A stretch of 64,000 bases of DNA from Paenibacillus sabuli (GCF_014705605.1 NZ_JACXIZ010000020.1:62001-126000), one strand, 5' to 3'. Positions 16,674 to 24,754 are shown, counted from the first letter of the stretch. Translations and numbers: made by a program. The notes: generated by a model not told the origin, from the sequence alone.

Positions 16674-16964
16674 ATGATTACTCATATCGTGCTGTTCAAG
16701 CTCAAGGACAACAGCCCGGCTGCAGTGGAAGAGGCGGCCGGCGTGCTGCGCGCAATGGAGGGACAGATTGCTGAATTAAAGTCGATCGAAGTCGGCCTGG
16801 ACGTGCTGCATTCGGAACGGTCGTACGATCTTGCGCTGATCACGAAATTCGACTCGATGGAAGCGATGGAGGCTTACCAGGTGCACCCCGTGCATCAGAA
16901 GGTCATCGCCTACATGGGCCAAGTCCGTGAGTCCTCGGTTAGCGTGGATTTCGAAAGCAACTAA
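16674..16964 (+). CDS. Dabb family protein (dimeric alpha/beta barrel)
   Basis: 96 residues from ATG 16674, 10 bases after GGAAAGGAG. ITHIVLFKLKD at the start, the SYDLALITKFDSMEAMEAYQ block and HPVHQKVIAYM are typical of the stress-responsive Dabb fold, a small ferredoxin-like dimer found in plant HS1 and in bacterial decarboxylase/monooxygenase relatives. Substrate and role are unknown. Confidence 0.88.
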   Translation: MITHIVLFKLKDNSPAAVEEAAGVLRAMEGQIAELKSIEVGLDVLHSERSYDLALITKFDSMEAMEAYQVHPVHQKVIAYMGQVRESSVSVDFESN

Positions 16965-17005
16965 GCGGCGCTTGCGTTTACTTTATTAAAAAAGAAGGGT
17001 TACGA

Positions 17006-17107
17006 ATGAAAGACGAGTATATGCTGATGACCTACTTGCTGGTGGTCATTATCAGCATGGTGATTATGACGGTGTGGCTCAAACGCAGAGGTAAAAAGAA
17101 AAAGTAG
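17006..17107 (+). CDS. 33-residue single-pass membrane protein
   Basis: ATG 17006 lies 8 bases after AAGAAGGG and codes MKDEY, a hydrophobic helix (residues 6-25) and a basic tail KRRGKKKK. It fits between the Dabb and DUF86 genes in the same direction, 14 bases before the latter. The strict ribosome binding site, the single membrane helix and the positive-inside tail support a real microprotein of unknown function. Confidence 0.6.
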   Translation: MKDEYMLMTYLLVVIISMVIMTVWLKRRGKKKK

Positions 17108-17121
17108 AGGCGGAATGCTCG

Positions 17122-17544
17122 ATGTACTATGTCAACCGCAGCCAAATCGACGAGCGACTGGCGGGCGTGCCGGAGCTTGCCGATTGTTTGCGGCAGCTTG
17201 CGGCCAGTTGGTCAAAGGACGCGCTTCAAGGGCTTGCACAGGAACGGGCGCTGCATTTGGCGATCGAGACGGTCACCGATGTCGGCAGCTGCCTGATTGA
17301 CGGATTCATGATGCGCGACGCCAGCAGCTACGAGGATATCATCGAGGTCATTTCGGGCGAACGGGTATTTCCGGAAGAGCTCGAAGCACCGCTGCGCGAG
17401 CTCGTGCGCTTGCGCAAGCCGCTCGTGCAGGAGTATTACGTCTGGCAGCGCTCCGAGCTTCACCCGCTAACCCCGCGCCTGCCTGAAGTACTCACGGTAT
17501 TTTCGCAGTCCGTGCGACAGTATCTGAATGAACAGCAGCTGTAG
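17122..17544 (+). CDS. DUF86 / HepT-like protein (YutE type)
   Basis: 140 residues, ATG start. It matches the Bacillus YutE branch of DUF86: TVTDVGSCLIDGFMMRDASSYEDIIE near residue 50 and RLRKPLVQEYY near 96. HepT toxins carry R-x4-H-x-Y; here the motif is R98-x4-Q103-x-Y105, so the histidine is glutamine and ribonuclease or AMP-acceptor activity is doubtful. No MntA/MNT antitoxin gene is adjacent. It is likely a housekeeping helical-bundle protein rather than a toxin. Confidence 0.85.
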   Translation: MYYVNRSQIDERLAGVPELADCLRQLAASWSKDALQGLAQERALHLAIETVTDVGSCLIDGFMMRDASSYEDIIEVISGERVFPEELEAPLRELVRLRKPLVQEYYVWQRSELHPLTPRLPEVLTVFSQSVRQYLNEQQL

Positions 17545-17560
17545 GACGCTAGCCCTTTCA

Positions 17561-17633
17561 TTTACGAAACGTCCAAAGTAAGGTACAATGGCCGTACCTG
17601 CATATTGGCTTGGCTTGTACGACAGGCCAAGCC
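17561..17633 (+). promoter_or_regulatory. Promoter and leader dyad of the SufR-like regulator
   Basis: TTTACG (17561-17566), 17 bases, TACAAT (17584-17589). In the leader GGCTTGGC (17607-17614) pairs with GCCAAGCC (17626-17633) around 11 bases. The dyad lies just after the transcription start and could be the regulator's own operator. Confidence 0.55.
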
Positions 17634-17659
17634 TGCACAACGGACGGGACGGTGATGGA

Positions 17660-18334
17660 ATGCATCCACATGACGACGGCAGCAGGTCGGCAGTTCGGAC
17701 TCAGCAGCTTGGCTCGACGCGCCAAACGATTCTCGGCCTGCTCAAAACCTCCGGTCCCCAGACCGCGAACCAGCTTGCCGCGGCACTCGGCATGACCGAG
17801 ATGGGCGTCCGACGCCATCTCAATGCGCTTGCCAAGGAGCAATGCGTCGAGGTCGAGCTGGTGCGGCAAGGTCCGGGACGACCGATGCACCGTTACCGTC
17901 TGACAGAGGCTGCGCAAGCGCTATTTCCGAAAAATTACAGTGTCCTGGCGCTCGACCTGCTCGGCGAGCTGGAGGAGCAGACCGCTTCAACCGAGTTGAT
18001 CGAGGCGCTGTTCCGCGGACGCAAGCGCAAGCTGCTGGAACGATATGCTCCACATATGGAGGGCAAGAGTTTGCGTCAGCGCGTGGACGCGCTGGCTGCG
18101 ATTCAGAATGCGGGAGGCTACATGGTCAGCGTCTCCGAGGAGAAGGACGAGCTCGTGCTCGACGAACACAATTGCCCGATTGCTCAGGTGGCCGGCCGCT
18201 ACCAGCAAGCCTGTGCCTGCGAGCTCGAGCTATTTGAAGCGCTGCTGGATGCGCCGCTTGAACGGACCGAATGTTTGTCCAAGGGCGGAGACAAATGCAG
18301 ATATCGAATTCGTGTCAAGTCAAGCCCAATTTGA
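17660..18334 (+). CDS. SufR/ArsR-like regulator with C-terminal cysteine cluster
   Basis: 224 residues from ATG 17660; earlier in-frame codons overlap the promoter. A winged-helix (TRQTILGLLKTSG, LAAALGMTEMGVRRHLNAL) occupies residues about 20-80. The C-terminal domain has NCPIAQVA, ACACELELFE and ECLSKGGDKCRYRI, i.e. the spaced cysteines of COG2345/SufR-type regulators that bind an iron-sulfur cluster. No suf operon is in the window, so the targets lie elsewhere or are itself. Confidence 0.8.
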   Translation: MHPHDDGSRSAVRTQQLGSTRQTILGLLKTSGPQTANQLAAALGMTEMGVRRHLNALAKEQCVEVELVRQGPGRPMHRYRLTEAAQALFPKNYSVLALDLLGELEEQTASTELIEALFRGRKRKLLERYAPHMEGKSLRQRVDALAAIQNAGGYMVSVSEEKDELVLDEHNCPIAQVAGRYQQACACELELFEALLDAPLERTECLSKGGDKCRYRIRVKSSPI

Positions 18335-18522
18335 CTATACTATGGTATGCTCTGGGCATACGTCCAGATTATCCTCGAGCTGCAGCAGACCGTGCGGTGT
18401 GCCAATCAAGTGGTTTCGAGCTTGTAGGGGAGCCAGATCCCACCTTGCGGTTACACTAGCGGTCTTGCTGCATGAACCCGATGGAATCCAGGGAACGCTA
18501 CGGTTGAAAGGAGAGATTGGCA

Positions 18523-18933
18523 ATGACGAAAAAAGGCAGTAGTTTTCTCATTGGTGTCGTTGCCGGAGCAATTGCCGGCACGGTCAGTGCGCTGCTTCTC
18601 GCACCCAAATCCGGCAAGGAGCTTCGAAAAGATGTGGCGACGGGCGCCCGTCAAGTCGGCGAAACGACCGGCAAATTTGCAGAGCGCGCGAAGGATACGA
18701 CGACGCGCATTGCATCCCGGGTCGGCGAGCAGTCGACGCGTATAGCCGACAAAACGAAGGAAACGACCAAACAGCTTGTCGATGACGTGAAGGGCTGGCG
18801 CGAGCGCCGTCAAGGCATGGTCACGTTATCGGGCGACTCGACCGTGTCTGAGGCAGAGGAGACTCCGATTTTGCCTGGGGCTCAGGCAGAGGTGCCGGTC
18901 ATTCCCGAATCCGGGGATGATGAATCCAAGTAA
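18523..18933 (+). CDS. YtxH domain protein
   Basis: 136 residues from ATG 18523, 8 bases after AAAGGAGA. An N-terminal glycine-rich membrane helix (FLIGVVAGAIAGTVSALLLAP) is followed by SGKELRKDV and a long amphipathic, Lys/Thr-rich helical part (residues about 40-95) with an acidic tail. The family is general-stress associated in Bacillus. A clear terminator follows. Confidence 0.9.
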   Translation: MTKKGSSFLIGVVAGAIAGTVSALLLAPKSGKELRKDVATGARQVGETTGKFAERAKDTTTRIASRVGEQSTRIADKTKETTKQLVDDVKGWRERRQGMVTLSGDSTVSEAEETPILPGAQAEVPVIPESGDDESK

Positions 18934-18946
18934 GGCAAGCCGCAAG

Positions 18947-18996
18947 GGGCGGTCCGCTTTGTGAAGCCAGACTTCGCGAAGCGGGCCGCCTTTTTG
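18947..18996 (+). terminator. Intrinsic terminator after ytxH-type gene
   Basis: GGCGGTCCGCTT pairs with AAGCGGGCCGCC (one G-T pair) and is followed by TTTTT, 14 bases past the stop. Confidence 0.85.
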
Positions 18997-19006
18997 CTTG
19001 CCCTTT

Positions 19007-19849
19007 TTAGGCTTGCTCCCGAAAAGCGGATGGCGAGAGGCCCTTCCATTTTCGAAATTGCTTGGAGAAATAGAGCGCATCGGCATAGCCGACTGACGCC
19101 GCTACCTGCGCTACAGTTAGCTTTTGGCGAAGCAGCGTCTCCGCGCGCTCCATTCGAATTTTGAACAGGTACTGCATCGGCGACAAGCCGGTCGCCTGCT
19201 TAAACATCTTGGAAAGATGCGTGCGGTGATAGCCGAGTGTCCGGGCAATGCGTGCAATGGATATGGACTGTTCGTATTGCAAGGAAAGCCACAGAATGGC
19301 TTGATCGATCTGCCGATCAATGTCAGCGGTCGGCGCTTCGAGCGGCGTCTGCGGGGCTTGATCCGCAGCCAGCGCACTTAACAATAGCCGCAGCCAGCCG
19401 CCTGCCTCCAGATCGGTCAATGCGCCTGCCTGGGAGGATTGCAGCGATTGCCGCAGGCTGCGGTATAAGCCCAGGATTCGCCGCGGCTCGGCGGCGTGCA
19501 GCACCGGCGCTTCGCCGGAGACACCAAGCCCGCTCAGCAGCGTGCCCGCCGCATGGCCGCGAAAGGCGACCCATTGATAGGTCCATGGCTCATGCGCGTC
19601 CGCTTCATAGCTGAACAATTCCCCCGGCACAATCACAAAGCTATCGCCCGCACTACATGTATACCGCTTCCCCCGGCATTCGATGACGCCGCGTCCTGTA
19701 CTCACGGTGTGAATCAAGTAATAATCATAAACGGCAGGCCCCATTTTGTGAAGTGGATAAGGCTTGCCCTTTCCGCTAAAAAGAACGGTTAACTCGCCTC
19801 TTCCGGGCGTGGCGTTCAAAGCAATGGTAAATGAATAGTGAGATTTCAT
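19007..19849 (-). CDS. AraC family transcriptional regulator
   Basis: 280 residues from ATG 19849, 9 bases after AGGAG; the frame is open 30 codons farther but without a ribosome binding site. The cupin sensor includes GRGVIECRGKRYTCSAGDSFVIVPG; the C-terminal helix-turn-helix pair is ISIARIARTLGYHRTHLSKMF and AQVAASVGYADALYFSKQFRKW. It is divergent from the GH4 gene at 20007, which it probably activates in response to the galactoside or glucoside. Confidence 0.92.
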   Translation of the reverse strand: MKSHYSFTIALNATPGRGELTVLFSGKGKPYPLHKMGPAVYDYYLIHTVSTGRGVIECRGKRYTCSAGDSFVIVPGELFSYEADAHEPWTYQWVAFRGHAAGTLLSGLGVSGEAPVLHAAEPRRILGLYRSLRQSLQSSQAGALTDLEAGGWLRLLLSALAADQAPQTPLEAPTADIDRQIDQAILWLSLQYEQSISIARIARTLGYHRTHLSKMFKQATGLSPMQYLFKIRMERAETLLRQKLTVAQVAASVGYADALYFSKQFRKWKGLSPSAFREQA

Positions 19850-20006
19850 GCTTTTCGCTCCTTTTCTGCAGGCTGTGAAGCCGAATGCATGTCTTGTTAG
19901 TATACTACAAATCTCCATATAATGATGGATTCCTTCCATAGTCCGGCGCGGCCAACTTCGCTATAGTTAGAGCAGTACTTTATACATGATAAGGAGAGGA
20001 TTTCCG

Positions 20007-21305
20007 ATGGAAAAGATCACATTTATTGGCGCTGGCAGCACGGTATTTGCCAAAAACGTACTGGGCGACTGCATGCTTACGCCGGCGCTTCAAGGCTTCG
20101 AGCTGGCCTTGTACGATATCAACGGCGAACGTCTGCGCGATTCGGAACGCATGCTCAACAATCTAAAGTCGACCAGCGGCAGCACCAATCGCATCAAAGC
20201 TTATACGGATCGCAAGGAAGCGCTGCGCGGCGCCAAATATGTCGTCAATGCGATTCAGGTCGGCGGGTACGATCCATGCACCATTACGGATTTTGAGATT
20301 CCGAAAAAGTACGGCCTGCGCCAAACGATTGCCGATACGATCGGCATCGGCGGCATTTTCCGCAATCTGCGTACGATCCCGGTCATGCTCGGCTTCGCGG
20401 AAGACATGAAGGAGGTGTGTCCGGACGCGTTGTTCTTTAATTACACCAATCCCATGGCGGTGCTGACCAACGTCATGAATACGTACGGCGGGGTCAAAAC
20501 GGTCGGACTATGCCACAGCGTGCAGGTCTGCGTGCCGCGTCTGTTCAAGGACCTGGGCATCGACGAGACGGGCGTCAAGGCCAGCATTGCCGGTATCAAT
20601 CACATGGCCTGGCTGCTCGACGTGTCCAGAGACGGCGAGGATCTGTATCCCGAGATCAAGCGCCGTGCGGCAGAGAAGCAAAAGGAAACGCATGATGATA
20701 TGGTGCGCTACGAGCTGATGCTGAAATTCGGCTACTATGTCACGGAGTCGTCCGAGCATAACGCCGAATATCATCCCTACTTCATCAAGCGCAGCTACCC
20801 GGAGCTCATCGAGCGTTTTAACATTCCATTGGATGAATATCCGCGCCGTTGTGTCAATCAGATTGAAAAATGGACGAAAATGCGCAACGAGCTCGTCGAA
20901 GACGCCAATCTGAAGCATGAGCGTTCCCACGAGTATGCCTCGTACATTTTTGAGGCCATCGAGACGAACAAGCCGTTCAAAATCGGCGGGAATGTCATGA
21001 ATACGGGACTGATTCCGAACCTTCCGAAGGAAGCCTGCGTCGAAGTGCCGTGTCTGGTCGACCGCAACGGCGTCACTCCGACCTATGTCGGCGATCTGCC
21101 GCCGCAGCTGGCCGCGCTGAACCGGACCAACATCAACACGCAGCTGCTGACGATCGAGGCGGCCATGACCGGCAAAAAAGAGCATATCTATCACGCCGCT
21201 CTGCTGGATCCGCATACGTCGGCCGAGCTGTCGATGGACGATATCGTGGCGATGTGCGACGAATTGATCGAAGCGCATGGCGATTGGCTGCCGGCGTACA
21301 AATAA
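20007..21305 (+). CDS. melA: GH4 alpha-galactosidase/alpha-glucosidase (MelA-like)
   Basis: 432 residues from ATG 20007, 7 bases after AAGGAGAGG. It has an N-terminal Rossmann fold (ITFIGAGSTVFAKN), C169-H170 in GLCHS and H199 in GINHMAW as the Mn2+ ligands. GH4 enzymes use NAD+ and Mn2+ to oxidise C3 and cleave by elimination. The sequence is of the MelA/AglA branch acting on non-phosphorylated alpha-galactosides or glucosides (C-H-S motif). It is divergent from an AraC gene and ends at a strong terminator. No transporter is next to it. Confidence 0.9.
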   Translation: MEKITFIGAGSTVFAKNVLGDCMLTPALQGFELALYDINGERLRDSERMLNNLKSTSGSTNRIKAYTDRKEALRGAKYVVNAIQVGGYDPCTITDFEIPKKYGLRQTIADTIGIGGIFRNLRTIPVMLGFAEDMKEVCPDALFFNYTNPMAVLTNVMNTYGGVKTVGLCHSVQVCVPRLFKDLGIDETGVKASIAGINHMAWLLDVSRDGEDLYPEIKRRAAEKQKETHDDMVRYELMLKFGYYVTESSEHNAEYHPYFIKRSYPELIERFNIPLDEYPRRCVNQIEKWTKMRNELVEDANLKHERSHEYASYIFEAIETNKPFKIGGNVMNTGLIPNLPKEACVEVPCLVDRNGVTPTYVGDLPPQLAALNRTNINTQLLTIEAAMTGKKEHIYHAALLDPHTSAELSMDDIVAMCDELIEAHGDWLPAYK

Positions 21306-21311
21306 AAGCGG

Positions 21312-21336
21312 AAAAAGGGCCGAAAGGCCTTTTTTT
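21312..21336 (+). terminator. Intrinsic terminator after GH4 gene
   Basis: AAAAAGGGCC-GAAA-GGCCTTTTTTT, 7 bases after the stop codon; a textbook stable GNRA loop and U-tract. Confidence 0.92.
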
Positions 21337-21420
21337 CATGGCAAGTCTTCTATCCGATTCGCGGTCGGCGTATAATATGGTCAAAGCTTCCAAGCCAAAA
21401 TGATGCAAAGGGGCGTCGCT

Positions 21421-22425
21421 GTGGACAAGCCAGCCTGTTTTGTCGGTTCGGCTCGCGAATCGATCGAATATGTCAATGCGATTCATAGTCAGCTGCGCTT
21501 CGATGCCGAAGTCACGCCTTGGCATGCGGGCGTTTTTCAAGTCAACGATTATCCGATGGAATCGCTGGAGCGCGTACTGGGCGCAAGCGATTTTGCGGTG
21601 TTTGTGTTTTCGCCCGACGATGTCGTGCAGATGCGTGGGAGCGTTTATGTCGCGCCGCGCGACAACAGCTTGTTCGAGATGGGGCTCTTCTGGGGAAGGC
21701 TGCGGCGCGATCGCGTGTTTTTTCTGATCCCTTCCGCTGTGCCCGAGGAGCAATCGGGGATGCGGGTGGAGGGCTTTCACCTGGCATCCGATTTGCAGGG
21801 CATGAACGTGCTGCATTACGACGTGCGCTCCGACGGCAACGTCGCCGCTGCCGTCAACGTGCCCTGCGCGCAGATCATCGAGCGCATCCGCCGGCTAGGC
21901 AGCTACGCCGATCCGCACAAGGGACTCGCGGAAGCGCGCGCAGAGCTGCGCTGCAAGCAGAATCTACTGCATTTTTTTCTTGAATTCAACAAGCGCCTGT
22001 TAGCCGGCGAAGCGGATGACGCCAGTCTGTACGAAGCGGTGCGCAACGCGTTCGATCCGGCCGTGCAGGGCTTTCGCGTGACGGGGGTGGCGATCTGGAA
22101 GGCCGAGGCGACGGGCATTCGCCAAATGGCGGGCAATGTCGGCCGAGATCGCTTCTATTCGTACGAAGCGAATCGGGAGGGCGCGGACGAGGCCCCGATC
22201 CTCGTGCTGGAGGCGTACCAGCATCGGGAGGTTCGGGTCTGTCTGTACAATCGCCACATTGCGAAGGTGTATCTGATATGCTATCCTGTAGGTAAGGAAT
22301 ATGTCATTACGACCCATCTGAGCGGACCGGTGGAGCTGAGCGAGCGTCAACTGCTGCAGATTGACAGCGACAACCGGGAACTGATGAATACGATTCATTA
22401 CTTACTGGGAGGGGATGCGTCATGA
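21421..22425 (+). CDS. TIR-like (CAP12/PycTIR type) protein with C-terminal GAF-like domain
   Basis: 334 residues from GTG 21421, 7 bases after AAAGGGG; a TATAAT at 21371-21376 may drive it. Residues about 5-150 match the TIR-like nucleotide-binding family seen in CBASS Cap12 and PycTIR effectors: CFVGSARESIEYVNAIHSQL, AEVTPWHAGVF, DFAVFVFSPDDV and RDNSLFEMGLFWGRL, with E86 the likely NAD+-cleaving glutamate. Residues about 180-330 have a GAF-like pattern (FRVTGVAIWKAEATGIRQMAG, then a strand-rich part) and may be the sensor. No cyclase is adjacent. The next gene overlaps its stop by 4 bases. NADase activity and a defence role are inferred. Confidence 0.75.
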   Translation: MDKPACFVGSARESIEYVNAIHSQLRFDAEVTPWHAGVFQVNDYPMESLERVLGASDFAVFVFSPDDVVQMRGSVYVAPRDNSLFEMGLFWGRLRRDRVFFLIPSAVPEEQSGMRVEGFHLASDLQGMNVLHYDVRSDGNVAAAVNVPCAQIIERIRRLGSYADPHKGLAEARAELRCKQNLLHFFLEFNKRLLAGEADDASLYEAVRNAFDPAVQGFRVTGVAIWKAEATGIRQMAGNVGRDRFYSYEANREGADEAPILVLEAYQHREVRVCLYNRHIAKVYLICYPVGKEYVITTHLSGPVELSERQLLQIDSDNRELMNTIHYLLGGDAS

Positions 22426-22619
22426 AGCGGCATCATAGTCGTAAGTATGGGCGGGCCGGCAAGCTTTCCTTCATTCGAGAGGCGTTCCCGCCAGATCCCG
22501 CGACCGTGGTCGGCGATGGCTTGGCCCGCGTGACGGCGCCCTCTGTGGATGGCGGCGACAAGGAATATGTCGTTGTATTCGCCAAAAAAGCCGTCTACGA
22601 AAAACCGTCTTTCCTGTAA
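22422..22619 (+). CDS. Small basic protein coupled to the TIR-like gene
   Basis: 65 residues; the ATG overlaps the TIR-like gene's stop (ATGA), so translation is coupled. The first 20 residues are basic (MKRHHSRKYGRAGK) and the rest has two short strands (DGLARVTAP, KEYVVVFAKK). No family is recognised. The tight link and shared terminator at 22648 suggest a partner, regulator or immunity factor of the TIR-like protein, but that is inference. Confidence 0.6.
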   Translation: MKRHHSRKYGRAGKLSFIREAFPPDPATVVGDGLARVTAPSVDGGDKEYVVVFAKKAVYEKPSFL

Positions 22620-22647
22620 CGCTATGTAACTGCATGCGATGAGCAGG

Positions 22648-22671
22648 CCCCGCCGTATGGCGGGGTCTTTT
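22648..22671 (+). terminator. Intrinsic terminator of the TIR unit
   Basis: CCCCGCC-GTAT-GGCGGGG then TCTTTT, 28 bases past the small gene. Confidence 0.88.
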
Positions 22672-22733
22672 GCGTAACAATCGGGTCACGGGCGGTTCAA
22701 CAGGACGAGCCAGCCTCGGGGGGACGCCCTGTC

Positions 22734-22762
22734 TTGAACCTCGTCCCGATATAGGCTAGTAT
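22734..22762 (+). promoter_or_regulatory. Promoter of glutamate racemase gene
   Basis: TTGAAC (22734-22739), 17 bases, TAGTAT (22757-22762). An imperfect inverted repeat, GGTTCAACAGG (22694) with CCTGTCTTGAACC (22728), covers the -35. Confidence 0.6.
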
Positions 22763-22830
22763 GAAGGTACGTTTTCATTCGCAGCTACATATTCTATTGA
22801 TGTTCAAGTCATCATGATCAAGAAAGCGGT

Positions 22831-23664
22831 GTGTATGTGCAACGGCCAATTGCAATATTGGACTCCGGCGTCGGCGGCTTGACCGTAGTCAAGGAAGTGA
22901 TGCGGCAACTGCCGTTGGAGCGAATCATCTACTTCGGCGACACGGCCCGCACGCCATACGGGCCGCGACCGGCCGCCGAGGTTCAACAATTTACGCGCGA
23001 AATTGTCGATTATCTCATTCAATTCAATCCCAAAATGATTGTCATTGCCTGCAATACGGCGACTGCGGTCGCACTCGATCTCATTCGCGATTGCTGCGAG
23101 GTGCCGGTCATCGGCGTCATCTATCCCGGCGCTCGGGCGGCGATCGGCTTGACGCAGAGCGGACAGGTCGGGGTCATCGGCACAGAGGGCACGATTCAGA
23201 GCGGCGCCTACGAACAAGCGCTCAAGCGGCTGAATCCGCACATTCACGTCCTTAGTCAGGCCTGTCCGGCCTTCGTCCCGCTCGTCGAGCAGGGCAACTT
23301 CCGCTCGTCCGAAACGCTGGCAGCGGTCGAGCAATCGCTGCGCACCTTGAAGCAAGGCCAGATTGACAGTCTGATCCTGGGCTGCACCCACTATCCGTTC
23401 CTCACGGAAACGATCGCCGAGGTGATGGGGCCCGACGTCAGGCTGATCAGCTCGGCAGACGAGACGGCGCGCGAGATCAGCACGATCCTGCAGACGCAGG
23501 GTATGCTGGCCAGCCAAAATATCGTGCCGATCCATCAGTTCTGCTGCAGCGGCGAAGCGCAAATGTTCAAGACCATTGCGCAGCAATGGCTGAACGAAGA
23601 AATTGTGCAAACGCCTGTCGTCTGGCATGTGCCCAAAATCGGCACGCTGCCGAAAATCGGATGA
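22831..23664 (+). CDS. racE: Glutamate racemase
   Basis: 277 residues, GTG start (22831; a second GTG at 22837). It supplies D-glutamate for peptidoglycan. Catalytic cysteines C74 in IACNTATAV and C185 in LGCTHYPF are both present, as are DSGVGGLTV at residue 11 and YFGDTARTPYG at 34. The length is normal. It has its own promoter and ends at the terminator at 23697. Confidence 0.95.
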   Translation: MYVQRPIAILDSGVGGLTVVKEVMRQLPLERIIYFGDTARTPYGPRPAAEVQQFTREIVDYLIQFNPKMIVIACNTATAVALDLIRDCCEVPVIGVIYPGARAAIGLTQSGQVGVIGTEGTIQSGAYEQALKRLNPHIHVLSQACPAFVPLVEQGNFRSSETLAAVEQSLRTLKQGQIDSLILGCTHYPFLTETIAEVMGPDVRLISSADETAREISTILQTQGMLASQNIVPIHQFCCSGEAQMFKTIAQQWLNEEIVQTPVVWHVPKIGTLPKIG

Positions 23665-23696
23665 ACGGCTCCAGGCGCGATTGACATGACCTCTTG

Positions 23697-23740
23697 CCTC
23701 CCGGCATAGGATGTAGCAAGCATCCAGCCGGGAGGTTTTT
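23697..23740 (+). terminator. Terminator of racE carrying the next gene's Shine-Dalgarno
   Basis: CCTCCCGGC (23697-23705) pairs with GCCGGGAGG (23727-23735), with a nested GGATG/CATCC stem, then TTTTT. The 3' arm GGGAGG is also the only good ribosome binding site for the ATG at 23744, so the hairpin both ends racE transcripts and hides that site in readthrough RNA. Confidence 0.85.
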
Positions 23741-23743
23741 ATC

Positions 23744-24679
23744 ATGTCATCCGAAGATACGCACAATAAGCAAGCGCCCCGGGAACGCATCGCCATCGGA
23801 CCGGAGGCGCTGGACGACCGTATCCTGACGCTGCAACGCCGCAGCGCCGGCATCGTGACGCGCGAAACGATCGGAACGAGCGTATGCGGGCGCTCGATTG
23901 CGGCGCTCTGTATCGGCCGCGGCAGGCGTCAGCTGCACGTGAACGCCGCCTTTCACGCCAATGAATGGATCACCTCGCTGCTGCTGATGCGCTTCCTCGA
24001 GACGCTGACATGGGCGCTGCAGGATAAAGAAACGCTGCGCGGGGTCGATGTCGCGAAACTGTGCGAGGCGGTGCGGCTGTGGGCCGTGCCGATGGTCAAT
24101 CCGGACGGCGTAGCGCTGGTCGTGGACGGATTGCCGCAGCAAGCGGAGCACGCCGCTCACGTGCTGCGCTGCAACGGCGGCAGCCGCCGGTTCGAGGACT
24201 GGAAGGCCAACATTCGAGGCGTCGATCTCAACGATCAATTTCCTGCGCATTGGGAGGCGGAATGCGCGCGACGCGAACGGGAGGGACCGGGGCCGCGCGA
24301 TTATCCGGGACCGCATCCGCTCAGCGAGCCCGAGGCGGCGGCGCTCGCCCGGCTCACCGAGCGCGAGCGCTTCGAGCTCGTCGTGGCGCTGCATACCCAA
24401 GGCGAGGAGATCTACTGGAATTACCGGGGTTATGAGCCGCCGGAAGCGGAAGGGCTGGCCAGGCGGCTCGCGGCCGCAAGCGGCTATGAGGCCGTCAGAC
24501 TGACCGACAGCGACGCCGGATACAAGGATTGGTTCATTCAGCGGTTCGGCAGGCCCGGCTTTACGGTCGAGGCCGGACTGGGCGTCAATCCGCTGCCGCT
24601 GGCCGATTTTGACGTCATATACGACAAGGTGGAAGCCTTGCTGCTGGAGGCGATGAGCGCGACTGCCCAGCAGACGTGA
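23744..24679 (+). CDS. M14 family zinc carboxypeptidase
   Basis: 311 residues, ATG start 8 bases after GGGAGG. Zinc ligands H71 and E74 (HANEW) and H217 (ALHTQGEEIYW), catalytic E276 (FTVEAGLG). This is the MpaA/YqgT-like branch that hydrolyses gamma-D-Glu-meso-diaminopimelate bonds of cell-wall peptides. It has no signal peptide, so a cytoplasmic recycling role is likely, which fits its place after glutamate racemase. Confidence 0.9.
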   Translation: MSSEDTHNKQAPRERIAIGPEALDDRILTLQRRSAGIVTRETIGTSVCGRSIAALCIGRGRRQLHVNAAFHANEWITSLLLMRFLETLTWALQDKETLRGVDVAKLCEAVRLWAVPMVNPDGVALVVDGLPQQAEHAAHVLRCNGGSRRFEDWKANIRGVDLNDQFPAHWEAECARREREGPGPRDYPGPHPLSEPEAAALARLTERERFELVVALHTQGEEIYWNYRGYEPPEAEGLARRLAAASGYEAVRLTDSDAGYKDWFIQRFGRPGFTVEAGLGVNPLPLADFDVIYDKVEALLLEAMSATAQQT

Positions 24680-24754
24680 ACAGCGCGAGCAACATGGTTC
24701 GGGCGCTCCCCGGTTATGCTATACTGGAGACAGGAGACAAAGGAGGGGCGCCCT

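Noticed and set aside
17122-17544. HepT/MntT toxin-antitoxin pair
   Set aside because: No nucleotidyltransferase (MNT) gene is adjacent and the catalytic histidine is replaced by glutamine.
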